From Oscillospiraceae bacterium (GTDB lineage Bacteria > Bacillota > Clostridia > Oscillospirales > Oscillospiraceae), in assembly GCA_031266955.1 (NCBI GenBank), contig JAISAA010000052.1, positions 1-10,847 on the forward strand: a DNA stretch of 10,847 nucleotides, given 5' to 3'. This document shows, piece by piece, positions 1-6,191 of the stretch (position 1 is its first letter; every line of letters starts with the position of its first letter). A program made the translations under genes and the position numbers. The notes below the pieces were generated by a model, which saw only the letters and a list, made by a program, of their open reading frames with translations, ran no database searches and had not been told where the DNA came from.

Positions 1-422
1 TCCGGCAGTCCGAGCGCCCGCAGCCCGCCGAGGCTGAGCTCCCGCGCGGCGCGGCGCGACACGTCCCTGTGCGCCCGCACGGTTTCCGCGAGCTGAGAGC
101 CGAGCCTCGCGCTCGGGTCGAACGCCGTCATCGGGTTTTGCGGTATCAGCGCGAGCCTGCCGCCGCGCAGCGCGCGCATTTCGCGCTCCGACAGTCCGAA
201 CAAGCTCCTGTCCGCGAACGACGCCCGCCCCGATACGCGGAATACGCGTTTGTTCAGAAGCCCCAATATCGCGTTTACGCACATCGTCTTTCCGCTGCCG
301 GATATGCCGACGAGCGCGAGCGCCCCGCCCGCGCCGAGCGTAAAGCTGATCTCCGGCGTGAGCGCAGCTCCCGTTTCGGCGAGCGTTACCGACAGCTTCT
401 CGGCGCGCAGGACGGCGCTCAT
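1..422 (-). CDS. Oligopeptide/nickel-type ABC transporter ATP-binding protein (C-terminus off the left edge)
   Basis: ATPase subunit of a nickel/dipeptide-type ABC importer, expected on the cytoplasmic face of the two permeases encoded just upstream. Only the first 140 residues are in the window. Seen: a Walker A motif GISGSGKT at residues 39-46 and a Q-loop IPQNPMTAFDP at about 93-103. The QNPMTAFDP form is typical of the DppD/NikD group. The signature motif, Walker B and the C-terminal oligopeptide-transporter extension lie beyond the edge. The ATG overlaps the TGA of the preceding permease in an ATGA arrangement (4 bp), so translation is coupled and this is the third gene of the operon. 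The substrate cannot be read from this fragment: nickel, a metallophore complex or short peptides are all possible. Family confident, substrate open. Confidence 0.93.
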   Translation of the reverse strand, partial: MSAVLRAEKLSVTLAETGAALTPEISFTLGAGGALALVGISGSGKTMCVNAILGLLNKRVFRVSGRASFADRSLFGLSEREMRALRGGRLALIPQNPMTAFDPSARLGSQLAETVRAHRDVSRRAARELSLGGLRALGLP

Positions 423-1243
423 TGCCCCGCGCCCTCCGGCGTCACGACGTCGCGCAGCGCCTCGCCGAACAGGTTGAAGCCCGCCGCCGCTATGAGCACG
501 CACAGCCCGGGGTACACAAGCAGCTCCGGGTGCGTGTGGAAATTCGCCTGTGCGTCGTTGAGCATAGCGCCCCACTCCGCCGCGCCCGCCTCAAAGCCCA
601 GGCCGAGGAACGAAAAGCCGGACACCATTAGAATGGCGGACGCCACGCCCGTGGACAGATACACGACGCACTGCGGGAGTATGTTCGGGATGATGTGGCG
701 GAATATCACCCCGGCGCGCGTGCAGCCCGCGATTTTCGACGCGGTGACGTAGTCCTTCCCCTTCTCGATCGCCGCCCAAGTCCGCACGACCTTCGCGAAC
801 CACACCCAAGCGGAGAAGAACACGGCGGCGATTATATTCAACATCCCCTGCCCGAGCGCGCCGACGAGCGAAATGGCGATAACGAGCGGAGGGAACGCCA
901 TAAACACGTCGCACACGACGATGAACGCGCGCTCCGCCGCCCCGCCGATATACGCCGCTGACGCGCCGCACACCACGCCGCAGAAGCCTATGACGGCGAG
1001 CGACGGCAGCACGATCATCGCCGAGCTCCTCGCGCCGTATATCAGCCGTGACAGAACGCACCGCCCGAGCTGATCCGTGCCGAGCGGGAACCGCGCCCCC
1101 GCGGACAAATACTTGGACATGACGTCTATCGCATCGGTGCTGTTCGGCGCGAGCGCGGGAGCGAAGACCGCCGTGAGTAAAAACAGCGCAATTATCGCGA
1201 GCCCCGCCGCCGCCTGCGGGTTACGCAGCGTCTTTTTGAGCAT
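419..1243 (-). CDS. ABC transporter permease, NikC/DppC type
   Basis: Inner-membrane permease of the nickel/dipeptide ABC family, 274 residues, close to the roughly 277 of E. coli NikC. Seen: an N-terminal membrane segment at about 12-31, the family sequence LGTDQLGRCVLSRLIYGAR at about 54-72, several further hydrophobic helices, and the cytoplasmic EAA-type loop beginning DYVTASKIAG, where the permease docks on the ATPase. The C-terminal half carries SFLGLGFEAGAAEWGAML, a strong marker of the DppC/NikC group. The start codon is in a TAATG junction with the upstream permease stop. The reading frame stays open well upstream, but that extension is a read-through of the other permease gene in another frame and is highly arginine-rich, so the MLKKTL start is preferred. 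Its own stop overlaps the ATPase start. Confidence 0.93.
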   Translation of the reverse strand: MLKKTLRNPQAAAGLAIIALFLLTAVFAPALAPNSTDAIDVMSKYLSAGARFPLGTDQLGRCVLSRLIYGARSSAMIVLPSLAVIGFCGVVCGASAAYIGGAAERAFIVVCDVFMAFPPLVIAISLVGALGQGMLNIIAAVFFSAWVWFAKVVRTWAAIEKGKDYVTASKIAGCTRAGVIFRHIIPNILPQCVVYLSTGVASAILMVSGFSFLGLGFEAGAAEWGAMLNDAQANFHTHPELLVYPGLCVLIAAAGFNLFGEALRDVVTPEGAGQ

Positions 1244-2184
1244 TACGCATCCCCTCCCGTATGCGCCATACGCGGGGCGAGCCGCGCGTTCACAAGGTCG
1301 GCGAACGTGTTCGCCGCTACGAATATCAGCGCGACGACGAGCACGCAGCCGTTTATCGCCGGCAAGTCCCGCCCGAGCACCGCGTCCGCGAGATAGCTCC
1401 CGAGACCCTTTAGCGAGAATATCTTCTCCAAAACGGCGCAGCCCGCGAGCAGATAGCCGAAATACTGGCAGAGCATCGTCAGCATCGGCGGAAACGCGTT
1501 TTTCATAACGTGCGCCCACAGCACGCGTTCCGGCGACAGCCCGCGCGCGCCGGCGTAGGTCACGTAGTCCTTGTTCATCTCGGACAGTATCGTCGCGCGG
1601 AACACGCGGACGCACGACGAGGCTATCGGCACGGCGAGCGCGGCGGCGGGCAGTATCAGCGCGCGCAGGCCGCCCCCGGTCTCAACGACCCTGAACACGG
1701 GAAATATGACCGCGAACACGAGCAGCAGCAAAAAGCCGAGCCAGAAATTCGGAACGGACAGCCCGATAACAGTAACGCCGCGCGTTATGTGGTCAAATAC
1801 GCCGTTCTTCCGCGAGGCGCACACAGCCGCAGCCGGCACCGACGCGGCGGCGACGAGCAGCAGCGCCAGCCCGGACAGCTTCAGCGTGAGCGGCAGCCGC
1901 TCCGCTATATCCCGCGCCACGGGCTTGCGCGTCATAAGCGACGTCCCCAGATCGCCGGAGAATATCCCGCGCAGCCAGCGCAGATACCGGATATGTACGG
2001 GCTTGTCCGCGCCCATCTGCACGCGCAGCTCGTCTATCTTCTCCGGCGTCACGTTGAACATCGTCCTGCGCGCGAACGCCTCCGCCGGATCTACCGGCGA
2101 AATCGCCGACAGCCCGAACGACATCACCGACACTCCGAACAGCACTACAAGCAGCATAACAGCCCGTCCCGCAGCCGTCCTCAT
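1243..2184 (-). CDS. ABC transporter permease, NikB/DppB type
   Basis: First gene of the importer operon; a 313-residue inner-membrane permease, about the same length as E. coli NikB. Seen: an N-terminal membrane helix, the periplasmic segment running from SPVDPAEAF to the LRVQMGADKPVHIRYLRWL stretch (family pattern: short loop, LGLDxPxxxQY-like, GDLGTS), and the EAA loop beginning DYVTYAGARGLS. The frame is open back to 2331, but a strong promoter lies inside that extension, so the true start is downstream. The ATG at 2184 gives the family-typical length but has no good Shine-Dalgarno. A GGGGAGG at 2220-2226 sits 8 nt before a CTG at 2211, which could be a rare alternative start adding nine residues. 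No substrate-binding protein gene is adjacent in the window. Confidence 0.9.
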   Translation of the reverse strand: MRTAAGRAVMLLVVLFGVSVMSFGLSAISPVDPAEAFARRTMFNVTPEKIDELRVQMGADKPVHIRYLRWLRGIFSGDLGTSLMTRKPVARDIAERLPLTLKLSGLALLLVAAASVPAAAVCASRKNGVFDHITRGVTVIGLSVPNFWLGFLLLLVFAVIFPVFRVVETGGGLRALILPAAALAVPIASSCVRVFRATILSEMNKDYVTYAGARGLSPERVLWAHVMKNAFPPMLTMLCQYFGYLLAGCAVLEKIFSLKGLGSYLADAVLGRDLPAINGCVLVVALIFVAANTFADLVNARLAPRMAHTGGDA

Positions 2185-2232
2185 CGCCGAAATCAAAGCG
2201 TTGTTGTTCAGTATGATCGCCTCCCCGCTAAA

Positions 2233-2261
2233 GTTATATTGCACGAATACGAGGAAGTCAA
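2233..2261 (-). promoter_or_regulatory. Sigma-70-type promoter of the ABC importer operon
   Basis: On the minus strand, -35 TTGACT (2256-2261), a 17-bp spacer and -10 TATAAC (2233-2238). Both boxes match 5 of 6 consensus positions. Transcription should begin near 2226, right at the GGGGAGG Shine-Dalgarno-like stretch (2220-2226). This placement argues that coding begins at 2211 or 2184, not at 2331. Confidence 0.75.
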
Positions 2262-2277
2262 GCATTGCGGACGCATT

Positions 2278-2314
2278 CGGTGCGTAATCCGAAAAACCCG
2301 GTGCTTTTTCCGAA
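2278..2314. repeat. Two direct repeats CGGTGC-N4-TCCGAA, 21-bp period
   Basis: Copy 1 spans 2278-2293 and copy 2 spans 2299-2314. Both read CGGTGC, four variable bases, TCCGAA, with identical fixed halves and centres exactly 21 bp apart, which is two helical turns. They lie between the two divergent promoters, about 50 to 90 bp upstream of the predicted importer start site and 27 bp upstream of the toxin-antitoxin -35 box. Paired direct half-sites with this period are the known arrangement for AraC-family dimers (araI1-I2 in E. coli). Which protein binds here is inference. Confidence 0.6.
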
Positions 2315-2340
2315 GAGTTTAAAATACTCACGTAAATTGC

Positions 2341-2370
2341 TTGACAATATCACAGCTTGTATGTTATACC
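2341..2370 (+). promoter_or_regulatory. Promoter of the RelB/PemK-like toxin-antitoxin operon
   Basis: Perfect -35 TTGACA (2341-2346) and -10 TATACC (2365-2370) preceded by TG (extended -10), spacer 18 bp. Alternatively, -10 TTATAC at 2364-2369 gives a 17-bp spacer. The predicted start is near 2377, leaving a leader of about 30 nt before the antitoxin ATG. Confidence 0.75.
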
Positions 2371-2406
2371 AACACTATCAAACAGTTGAAAGGAACGGTC
2401 ATAATT

Positions 2407-2712
2407 ATGGTTATTACAAAAGCTGACGTGAACGTCAAGATCGATGCGGACGTGACGGAAATGGCGTTGCGGCTTTTGGCCCATATGGGCTTGGATCAAA
2501 CGACGGCGATCGATATGTTTTTCCGGCAGATCATCGCGGAAGGCAGGCTGCCGTTTCAACCCGCGGCGACGCTTTCGCTGGACGAGAAAATCGTAGCGGC
2601 GGCGTTGACCAGAAATCCGAAAAGAGTTTCACTTCCGACCGACGCAAACGGCAACGTGATCATTGATAAGGAGCAGCACCCGGATATCTACGACTGGGCG
2701 GTAAACGGCTGA
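2407..2712 (+). CDS. RelB/DinJ-family antitoxin
   Basis: Antitoxin of a type II toxin-antitoxin pair, 101 residues. Seen: an N-terminal ribbon-helix-helix pattern typical of RelB/DinJ, with a short beta strand at about 7-13 (DVNVKID), a helix over about 14-28 (LRLLAHMGLD at 21-30), then TTAIDMFFRQIIAEGRLPF at about 32-50, the hallmark of the family. The C-terminal part (about 55-101), including HPDIYDW, is expected to wrap the toxin. AAAGGA at 2389-2394 lies 12 nt upstream of the ATG, somewhat long but the only clear ribosome site. The stop overlaps the toxin ATG by one base (TGATG). As for other RelB proteins, the dimer probably represses its own promoter, alone or with the toxin. The family call is strong; partner specificity is inferred from adjacency. 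Confidence 0.88.
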   Translation: MVITKADVNVKIDADVTEMALRLLAHMGLDQTTAIDMFFRQIIAEGRLPFQPAATLSLDEKIVAAALTRNPKRVSLPTDANGNVIIDKEQHPDIYDWAVNG

Positions 2713-3029
2713 TGGAGCCTTTCGATATTTTTATAGCGTATATGTCTTGGGACGGCGGCGGTAAAGCGCGTCCGGTGTTAGTGTTCATCTTGGGAGACGG
2801 AACTGTGGACATCTACCGGATCACAACGCAGTATGAGAGCAAAAGCGATGCGATCAAGGAGCAATACTTCAAAATTATCGACTGGGCGCAAGCCGGACTT
2901 GACCGGCAGTCCTACGTTGACGTCGGTACGTTGATTACGCTGTCAATGGCGACGTTCGAGGGCAAAACGCCCATCGGAAAACTGACCGAGAGTGACAAAC
3001 TGAGACTGCTGGAATTCCTCAGCAGCTGA
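2712..3029 (+). CDS. PemK/MazF-like toxin (probable endoribonuclease)
   Basis: Likely toxin of the pair, 105 residues, about the size of MazF/PemK/CcdB-fold proteins. Seen: FDIFIAYMSWDGGGKARPVLVF at the N-terminus, which follows the MazF/PemK pattern of an initial beta strand, a charged or glycine-rich loop, then RPVLV (R20-P21). After it come IYRITTQYESKS and a central segment ending QSYVDVGTLITL that resembles the QS-hydrophobic-D strand of the family. If MazF-like, it cuts mRNA in the cytoplasm. The match is divergent: the usual G-x-E-x-x-x-x-R-P start is degenerate, so the ribonuclease role is inferred from fold pattern and position. Translation is coupled to the antitoxin by the TGATG overlap. 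It could be a different TA toxin with the same barrel fold. Confidence 0.68.
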   Translation: MEPFDIFIAYMSWDGGGKARPVLVFILGDGTVDIYRITTQYESKSDAIKEQYFKIIDWAQAGLDRQSYVDVGTLITLSMATFEGKTPIGKLTESDKLRLLEFLSS

Positions 3030-3040
3030 AAAAATAGTTC

Positions 3041-3069
3041 TTGCTTTTTTCGACGGGATGTGATATGAT
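3041..3069 (+). promoter_or_regulatory. Promoter of the 324-residue AraC-family regulator
   Basis: -35 TTGCTT (3041-3046, weak), 17-bp spacer, -10 TATGAT (3064-3069, 5 of 6) with a TG one base upstream, an extended -10. The predicted start is near 3076, about 40 nt before the ATG at 3116. Confidence 0.6.
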
Positions 3070-3085
3070 TAGTTAAAAGTAACTA
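3070..3085. repeat. Inverted repeat TAGTTA-AAAG-TAACTA at the predicted start site
   Basis: Perfect 6-bp arms (3070-3075 and 3080-3085) with a 4-bp centre, directly downstream of the -10 box and covering the predicted transcription start. Its position suits a repressor operator or autoregulatory site for the gene that follows. It is too AT-rich to be a convincing RNA hairpin. Confidence 0.45.
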
Positions 3086-3115
3086 TACTGCACTTCCTGA
3101 AAGCGATGTGGTAAA

Positions 3116-4090
3116 ATGGTAAATTCCTTGGCCGAAATGATATATGCGCCTTACTTTCCGAAGGTCGGGCTGATCCCGGCGCCGGACGGGCAAAACCCGA
3201 GGCATTGCGGCTGCTATTACAGGGTCGATCCGAAAATAGGGCGCGGGTACTCGTGGGTGTATACCGTCGGCAACCTGTACGCCGTCGCGGTCTACGATAT
3301 GGCGCTGCACCGCTCTGTGGAGATAGAGTTCCGCCAGCCGAGATTTATCACGATAGGCAGCTGCGGCAGCGGGGCGGCGTCTATGATGCTGTCGGCGGAC
3401 GTTAAGGCGCCGGCGACGCTGCTCGGATATGTGGGCGTCCCCGGCTCGAGCTTCTGGGACTTCCCGGATAACAGGCGGCTTCACGCCGTCAGTCTGTCGA
3501 TGCTTCCGGATTTTTACGGAAAGCGTTTAGCGGAGCGCTTCCCTGACGGCTTCAAGGGCGCGGACTTAGAGCGCATACTCTCCGCCATGCGCTGCGGCGT
3601 GCTGTTCCCGGAGCTCGACGCCGCACTGAGCCGCCTGCGCGACTTCATCCCGCCTCCGGGGCTCGCCGCGATGTACTACGAGAGCGTCGTAATGGAGATA
3701 GTGTCCCTGCTCGTGCAGTGGCAGTGCCGCCGCGACTGCAATTGCGCGGAGCGCCGCGTGGACGATTGGAAGCGGGACCGCATGGCGGACGTTGCGGAAT
3801 ATTTAGAGCGGAACTGCCGCGAGCGCCCGTCGCTGGAATGCCTGACGCGCGTCGCCTGTATGAGCCGCAACCGTCTCGCGGAGACGTTCAGGGACGTCTA
3901 CGGCGTGGGTATAGCGCAGTATCGCCGGGGCGTCTGCGTCAGCCGCGCCAAACAGCTCCTGCGCGACTCGGACTTGGAGATAGGCAAAATATCTGCCGAG
4001 GTCGGCTACCCGCTGCACGGCAGCTTTTCGGAGATGTTCAAGCAAGCGACGGGCATGACGCCCGGCGAGTACCGCGGGACAGAGGGGTAG
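3116..4090 (+). CDS. AraC-family transcriptional regulator with an unrecognised N-terminal domain
   Basis: DNA-binding regulator of 324 residues, cytoplasmic. The C-terminal third (about 223-322) is a standard AraC double helix-turn-helix: first motif around SLECLTRVACMSRNRLAETFRD (239-260), second around LEIGKISAEVGYPLHGSFSEMFKQATGMTPGEYR (287-320), ending in the family signature G-M-T-P-x-x-Y-R. The N-terminal 220 residues do not show the usual cupin pattern clearly; they contain a Cys/Gly-rich stretch (CGCYYRVDPK, GSCGSG) and may sense a ligand. The ribosome site is weak (GATGTGG, about 5 nt upstream); a second in-frame ATG seven codons on is no better placed. It ends 13 bp from the convergent second AraC gene. 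A candidate target is the 21-bp-period repeat pair at 2278-2314; its own promoter carries an inverted repeat. Confidence 0.9.
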   Translation: MVNSLAEMIYAPYFPKVGLIPAPDGQNPRHCGCYYRVDPKIGRGYSWVYTVGNLYAVAVYDMALHRSVEIEFRQPRFITIGSCGSGAASMMLSADVKAPATLLGYVGVPGSSFWDFPDNRRLHAVSLSMLPDFYGKRLAERFPDGFKGADLERILSAMRCGVLFPELDAALSRLRDFIPPPGLAAMYYESVVMEIVSLLVQWQCRRDCNCAERRVDDWKRDRMADVAEYLERNCRERPSLECLTRVACMSRNRLAETFRDVYGVGIAQYRRGVCVSRAKQLLRDSDLEIGKISAEVGYPLHGSFSEMFKQATGMTPGEYRGTEG

Positions 4091-4103
4091 CGGCGCTCAA
4101 CCG

Positions 4104-4904
4104 TCACACATACACAAACTTATCGTTATACCGCTCGACGTCCACGGCGGCGAGATATTCGCGCGGGGTCATCCCCGTCATCTCCCTGAACTCCTTCGTG
4201 AAGTGCGGCTGGTCGTAATACCCCGCGTCGGCGGAGAGCTCGGCGAGACCGGGGCGGCGGGCGCTGTTCATCACTCCGATGACTTTCTGGAACCGTACGC
4301 ACCGGGCGAACGCCTTCGGCGACAGGCCGAGATTGTCGTCGAACACGCGGTTGATATAGCGCGCGGAGTACAGCGTTTTTTCTTCCAGCTCCGACACGCG
4401 GACGGCGCCGCCGCGGAGCTCTATCTCCGCGATAAGCTGCCGCAGCAGCCCGTGAATTCTCCAGCGCCCGCCGATAAAGCTCCGCAAGAGCTCCGCGCGC
4501 GCCTCGAAGCCGTCCGCCTCTGCAAGCTTTTCTGTGAGCTCCGCCCCGCCTGGCATATCTGCGATATCAGGGCGCTTGTTCACGATTTCCGTCAGCGATA
4601 CATCGAGGCGCTCCGGCAGATATCCGGGCTTGAAACGCACTCCGAAGCACGTCTCCCCGCGAGGGAGCGCGAGGAGATCCCGTTTCGTGACGAAGCCGCA
4701 CAACCGCCCCTCGGCGCGGTTTCCGGAAAACGTGAACAGCATATCGGCGCACCCGTCGGGCAGCGCGGAGCTCTCCTCCGAGCCGTCCGCGTCGGCGGTG
4801 AAGGAGTAAAAGTGGACATACGGCGTGTCCGGCACGATCTTCTTAAAATATTTTGTCGTGTTGACTAAAAACAGCGGCTGCACCGAAACGGCATTTTTCG
4901 TCAT
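4104..4904 (-). CDS. AraC-family transcriptional regulator (DUF6597-like N-terminus)
   Basis: A second AraC-type regulator, 266 residues. The N-terminal domain has LPDGCADMLFTFSG (48-61) and GVRFKPGYLP (88-97), the pattern I associate with the DUF6597 sensor domain found ahead of AraC DNA-binding domains. The C-terminal part has the double helix-turn-helix: LEEKTLYSARYINRVFDDNLGLSPKAF (about 173-199) and LAELSADAGYYDQPHFTKEFREMTGMTPREY (about 220-250). Start choice: GAGG lies 8 nt before the ATG at 4904; an in-frame GTG three codons earlier overlaps that ribosome site and is less likely. It has its own promoter and a 57-nt leader with a terminator-like hairpin. It is not similar in its N-terminus to the neighbouring AraC protein, so the two are not a recent duplication. 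Confidence 0.9.
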   Translation of the reverse strand: MTKNAVSVQPLFLVNTTKYFKKIVPDTPYVHFYSFTADADGSEESSALPDGCADMLFTFSGNRAEGRLCGFVTKRDLLALPRGETCFGVRFKPGYLPERLDVSLTEIVNKRPDIADMPGGAELTEKLAEADGFEARAELLRSFIGGRWRIHGLLRQLIAEIELRGGAVRVSELEEKTLYSARYINRVFDDNLGLSPKAFARCVRFQKVIGVMNSARRPGLAELSADAGYYDQPHFTKEFREMTGMTPREYLAAVDVERYNDKFVYV

Positions 4905-4919
4905 TGCAATCACCTCAAT

Positions 4920-4954
4920 AAAAACAGGCGCACACCCGAAAAGAGTGTGCGCCT
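4920..4954 (-). terminator. Terminator-like hairpin inside the leader of the second AraC gene
   Basis: Read on the minus strand: a perfect 10-bp stem AGGCGCACAC/GTGTGCGCCT (arms 4945-4954 and 4926-4935), a 9-nt loop, then GTTTTTA (five U, 4920-4924). It lies downstream of the predicted promoter and upstream of the Shine-Dalgarno, so it could act as an attenuator. A plain terminator for upstream transcripts is less needed, because a separate terminator already sits at 5020-5039. Confidence 0.65.
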
Positions 4955-4967
4955 TTGCACTGCAAAC

Positions 4968-4997
4968 AATATATCACAACGGGGAGAAGCCCGTCAA
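4968..4997 (-). promoter_or_regulatory. Promoter of the second AraC gene
   Basis: Minus strand: -35 TTGACG (4992-4997, 5 of 6), 18-bp spacer, -10 TATATT (4968-4973, 5 of 6) preceded by TGA (extended -10). The predicted start is near 4961, giving a leader of about 57 nt. Confidence 0.7.
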
Positions 4998-5019
4998 GTG
5001 TTTTGCCGAAATCTCTGTC

Positions 5020-5039
5020 AAAAAACGCGCTGTCGCGCG
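5020..5039 (-). terminator. Intrinsic terminator of the membrane-protein gene
   Basis: Minus strand: stem CGCGC (5035-5039), tetraloop GACA, stem GCGCG (5026-5030), then six U (5020-5025). It begins immediately after the TAG stop of the upstream gene. Short but all-GC stem with a clean U-run. Confidence 0.75.
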
Positions 5040-5525
5040 CTATTTCAGGTTGTTCCACACGTTCGATAGATGCGCTGTTAAAAACGCTCCGCCGAGGACG
5101 GCGAGAACATAGTTTCCGCGCCACAGCCCGATAAAAGCATAGTATATCGGCGGCAGCGCGACCAAGAAGCAAAGGATGACCGGCAGGGTTTGAAAACCGT
5201 TAAAGTAAAATATCCAGCCGACAAAGTACCCGGCGATCGCCGCCATTGCCACACTGAAAAAGACTATTTCCCCCGATGTCCGAAGTGAAAACCATTTCGC
5301 GTCGCCGCGCACGAGAAACAGCATAGTTACAATACATGAAATCCCGAGTGTTTTCTCGAAAACATTCAAAACGATTGATTTGTCCTGCATTTCCATAAGG
5401 GGATTTGCTTGAAGCGGTATCAACGGCATAACGATGTAGGGCAGCTCCTGCAAAACGAAAAAAGCAAAGCCGAGCGCAAACAGACCGATATATTGATTTT
5501 TTGTAACCCCAAACCATCTGAGCAT
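5040..5525 (-). CDS. Hypothetical integral membrane protein, about five membrane segments
   Basis: I do not recognise this 161-residue protein. It is very hydrophobic, with likely membrane segments at about 12-36, 57-73, 85-107, 112-134 and 138-156, short loops, no signal peptide cleavage pattern and no catalytic motif. A conserved-looking feature is a proline in the first segment (LPYIVMPLIPL). The start ATG at 5525 has GGAGG upstream at a long spacing of 14 nt, so the start is moderately sure. It lies 56 bp downstream of the acetyltransferase gene on the same strand and probably shares its transcript; its end is closed by the terminator at 5020-5039. Base composition is intermediate between the GC-rich operons and the AT-rich acetyltransferase. 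No function is proposed. Confidence 0.75.
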   Translation of the reverse strand: MLRWFGVTKNQYIGLFALGFAFFVLQELPYIVMPLIPLQANPLMEMQDKSIVLNVFEKTLGISCIVTMLFLVRGDAKWFSLRTSGEIVFFSVAMAAIAGYFVGWIFYFNGFQTLPVILCFLVALPPIYYAFIGLWRGNYVLAVLGGAFLTAHLSNVWNNLK

Positions 5526-5581
5526 ATCCGATTTATTCGCCTCCGTGCCTGCAATATTAGCGCAATTATTCGCATATTTTC

Positions 5582-6127
5582 CTATTCAGATATTGTATAT
5601 TTGCGGTAAATACCATTAATATTAGTACATTCTGGGTACTCCCTATATTCATCACCTAAGTATATCATACCAGACTTAGTTAACGCCTTTCCGCTGCCAA
5701 CATTATTTTCGTGATGATGTGCATTAATACACTTTAACTTAATATTACTAAAAGAATAAGATATGACTGCTCGTGTCGCTTCAGGAGCAATTCCACGATT
5801 CCAATATTTTTTACTTATTATGCAATTAATAACTGCGGTCATACCTTGTTCATCGACATCACTAAGATATATTGTACCTATAGCTTGGTTGCTTTCTTTA
5901 TCAATTATAACCCAATTAAAGGTCAAAGGATTTTTATATTCATTTATCAACATATTTAGAAACGATTTAGTTTCTTCTATGTTTATATGAGGATTCCATG
6001 TATAGAACTTGCAAACTTCATCGTCTGTAACCCAATTAGAAAACATATCCTCTGCATCCGAAAGGCGAAACTCTCGTAAAACAAGTCGTTGAGTTTCTAT
6101 TTTCATTGTGCCCACTTTATTCAACAT
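5582..6127 (-). CDS. GNAT-family N-acetyltransferase (RimJ/RimL-like)
   Basis: Acetyl-CoA-dependent acetyltransferase of 181 residues, probably acting on a protein N-terminus or a small amine in the cytoplasm; the substrate is not visible. Seen: the family opening METxRLxLRxF form (MKIETQRLVLREF at 8-20), the strand/loop IGTIYLSDVDEQGMTAVINCIISKKYWNRGIAPEATRAVISY (83-124) containing the acetyl-CoA pyrophosphate loop around RGIAPEA, and NNVGSGKALTKSGM (141-154), the usual N-x-x-S segment before the last strands. Start: AGGAG lies 7 nt before the ATG at 6127; an ATG at 6145 overlaps that site and one at 6106 has a poorer site. The gene is strikingly AT-rich, with A/T-ending codons and many Asn/Ile/Lys residues, unlike every neighbour, pointing to recent horizontal transfer. 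Confidence 0.88.
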   Translation of the reverse strand: MLNKVGTMKIETQRLVLREFRLSDAEDMFSNWVTDDEVCKFYTWNPHINIEETKSFLNMLINEYKNPLTFNWVIIDKESNQAIGTIYLSDVDEQGMTAVINCIISKKYWNRGIAPEATRAVISYSFSNIKLKCINAHHHENNVGSGKALTKSGMIYLGDEYREYPECTNINGIYRKYTISE

Positions 6128-6191
6128 TGTACTTCTCCTAAGCATTATAGATAATATAAAAACTCCCAGCTAACAACATAAGCGATATACA

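Noticed and set aside
419..1615. 398-residue open frame extending the second permease upstream
   Set aside because: The first 124 residues are arginine-rich read-through inside the other permease gene; the MLKKTL start at 1243 matches the family length and the TAATG junction.
1510..2322. Long plus-strand open frames (up to 270 residues) opposite the first permease
   Set aside because: They are low-complexity Arg/His/Gln-rich shadows caused by GC-biased codons on the other strand; they have no family motif and no ribosome site, and overlap a clear gene.
3006..3050. CTGCTG/CAGCAG hairpin and later T-run at the end of the toxin gene
   Set aside because: The 6-bp stem ends 19 nt before the T-run, so it is not a standard intrinsic terminator; the T-run instead overlaps the next promoter's -35.
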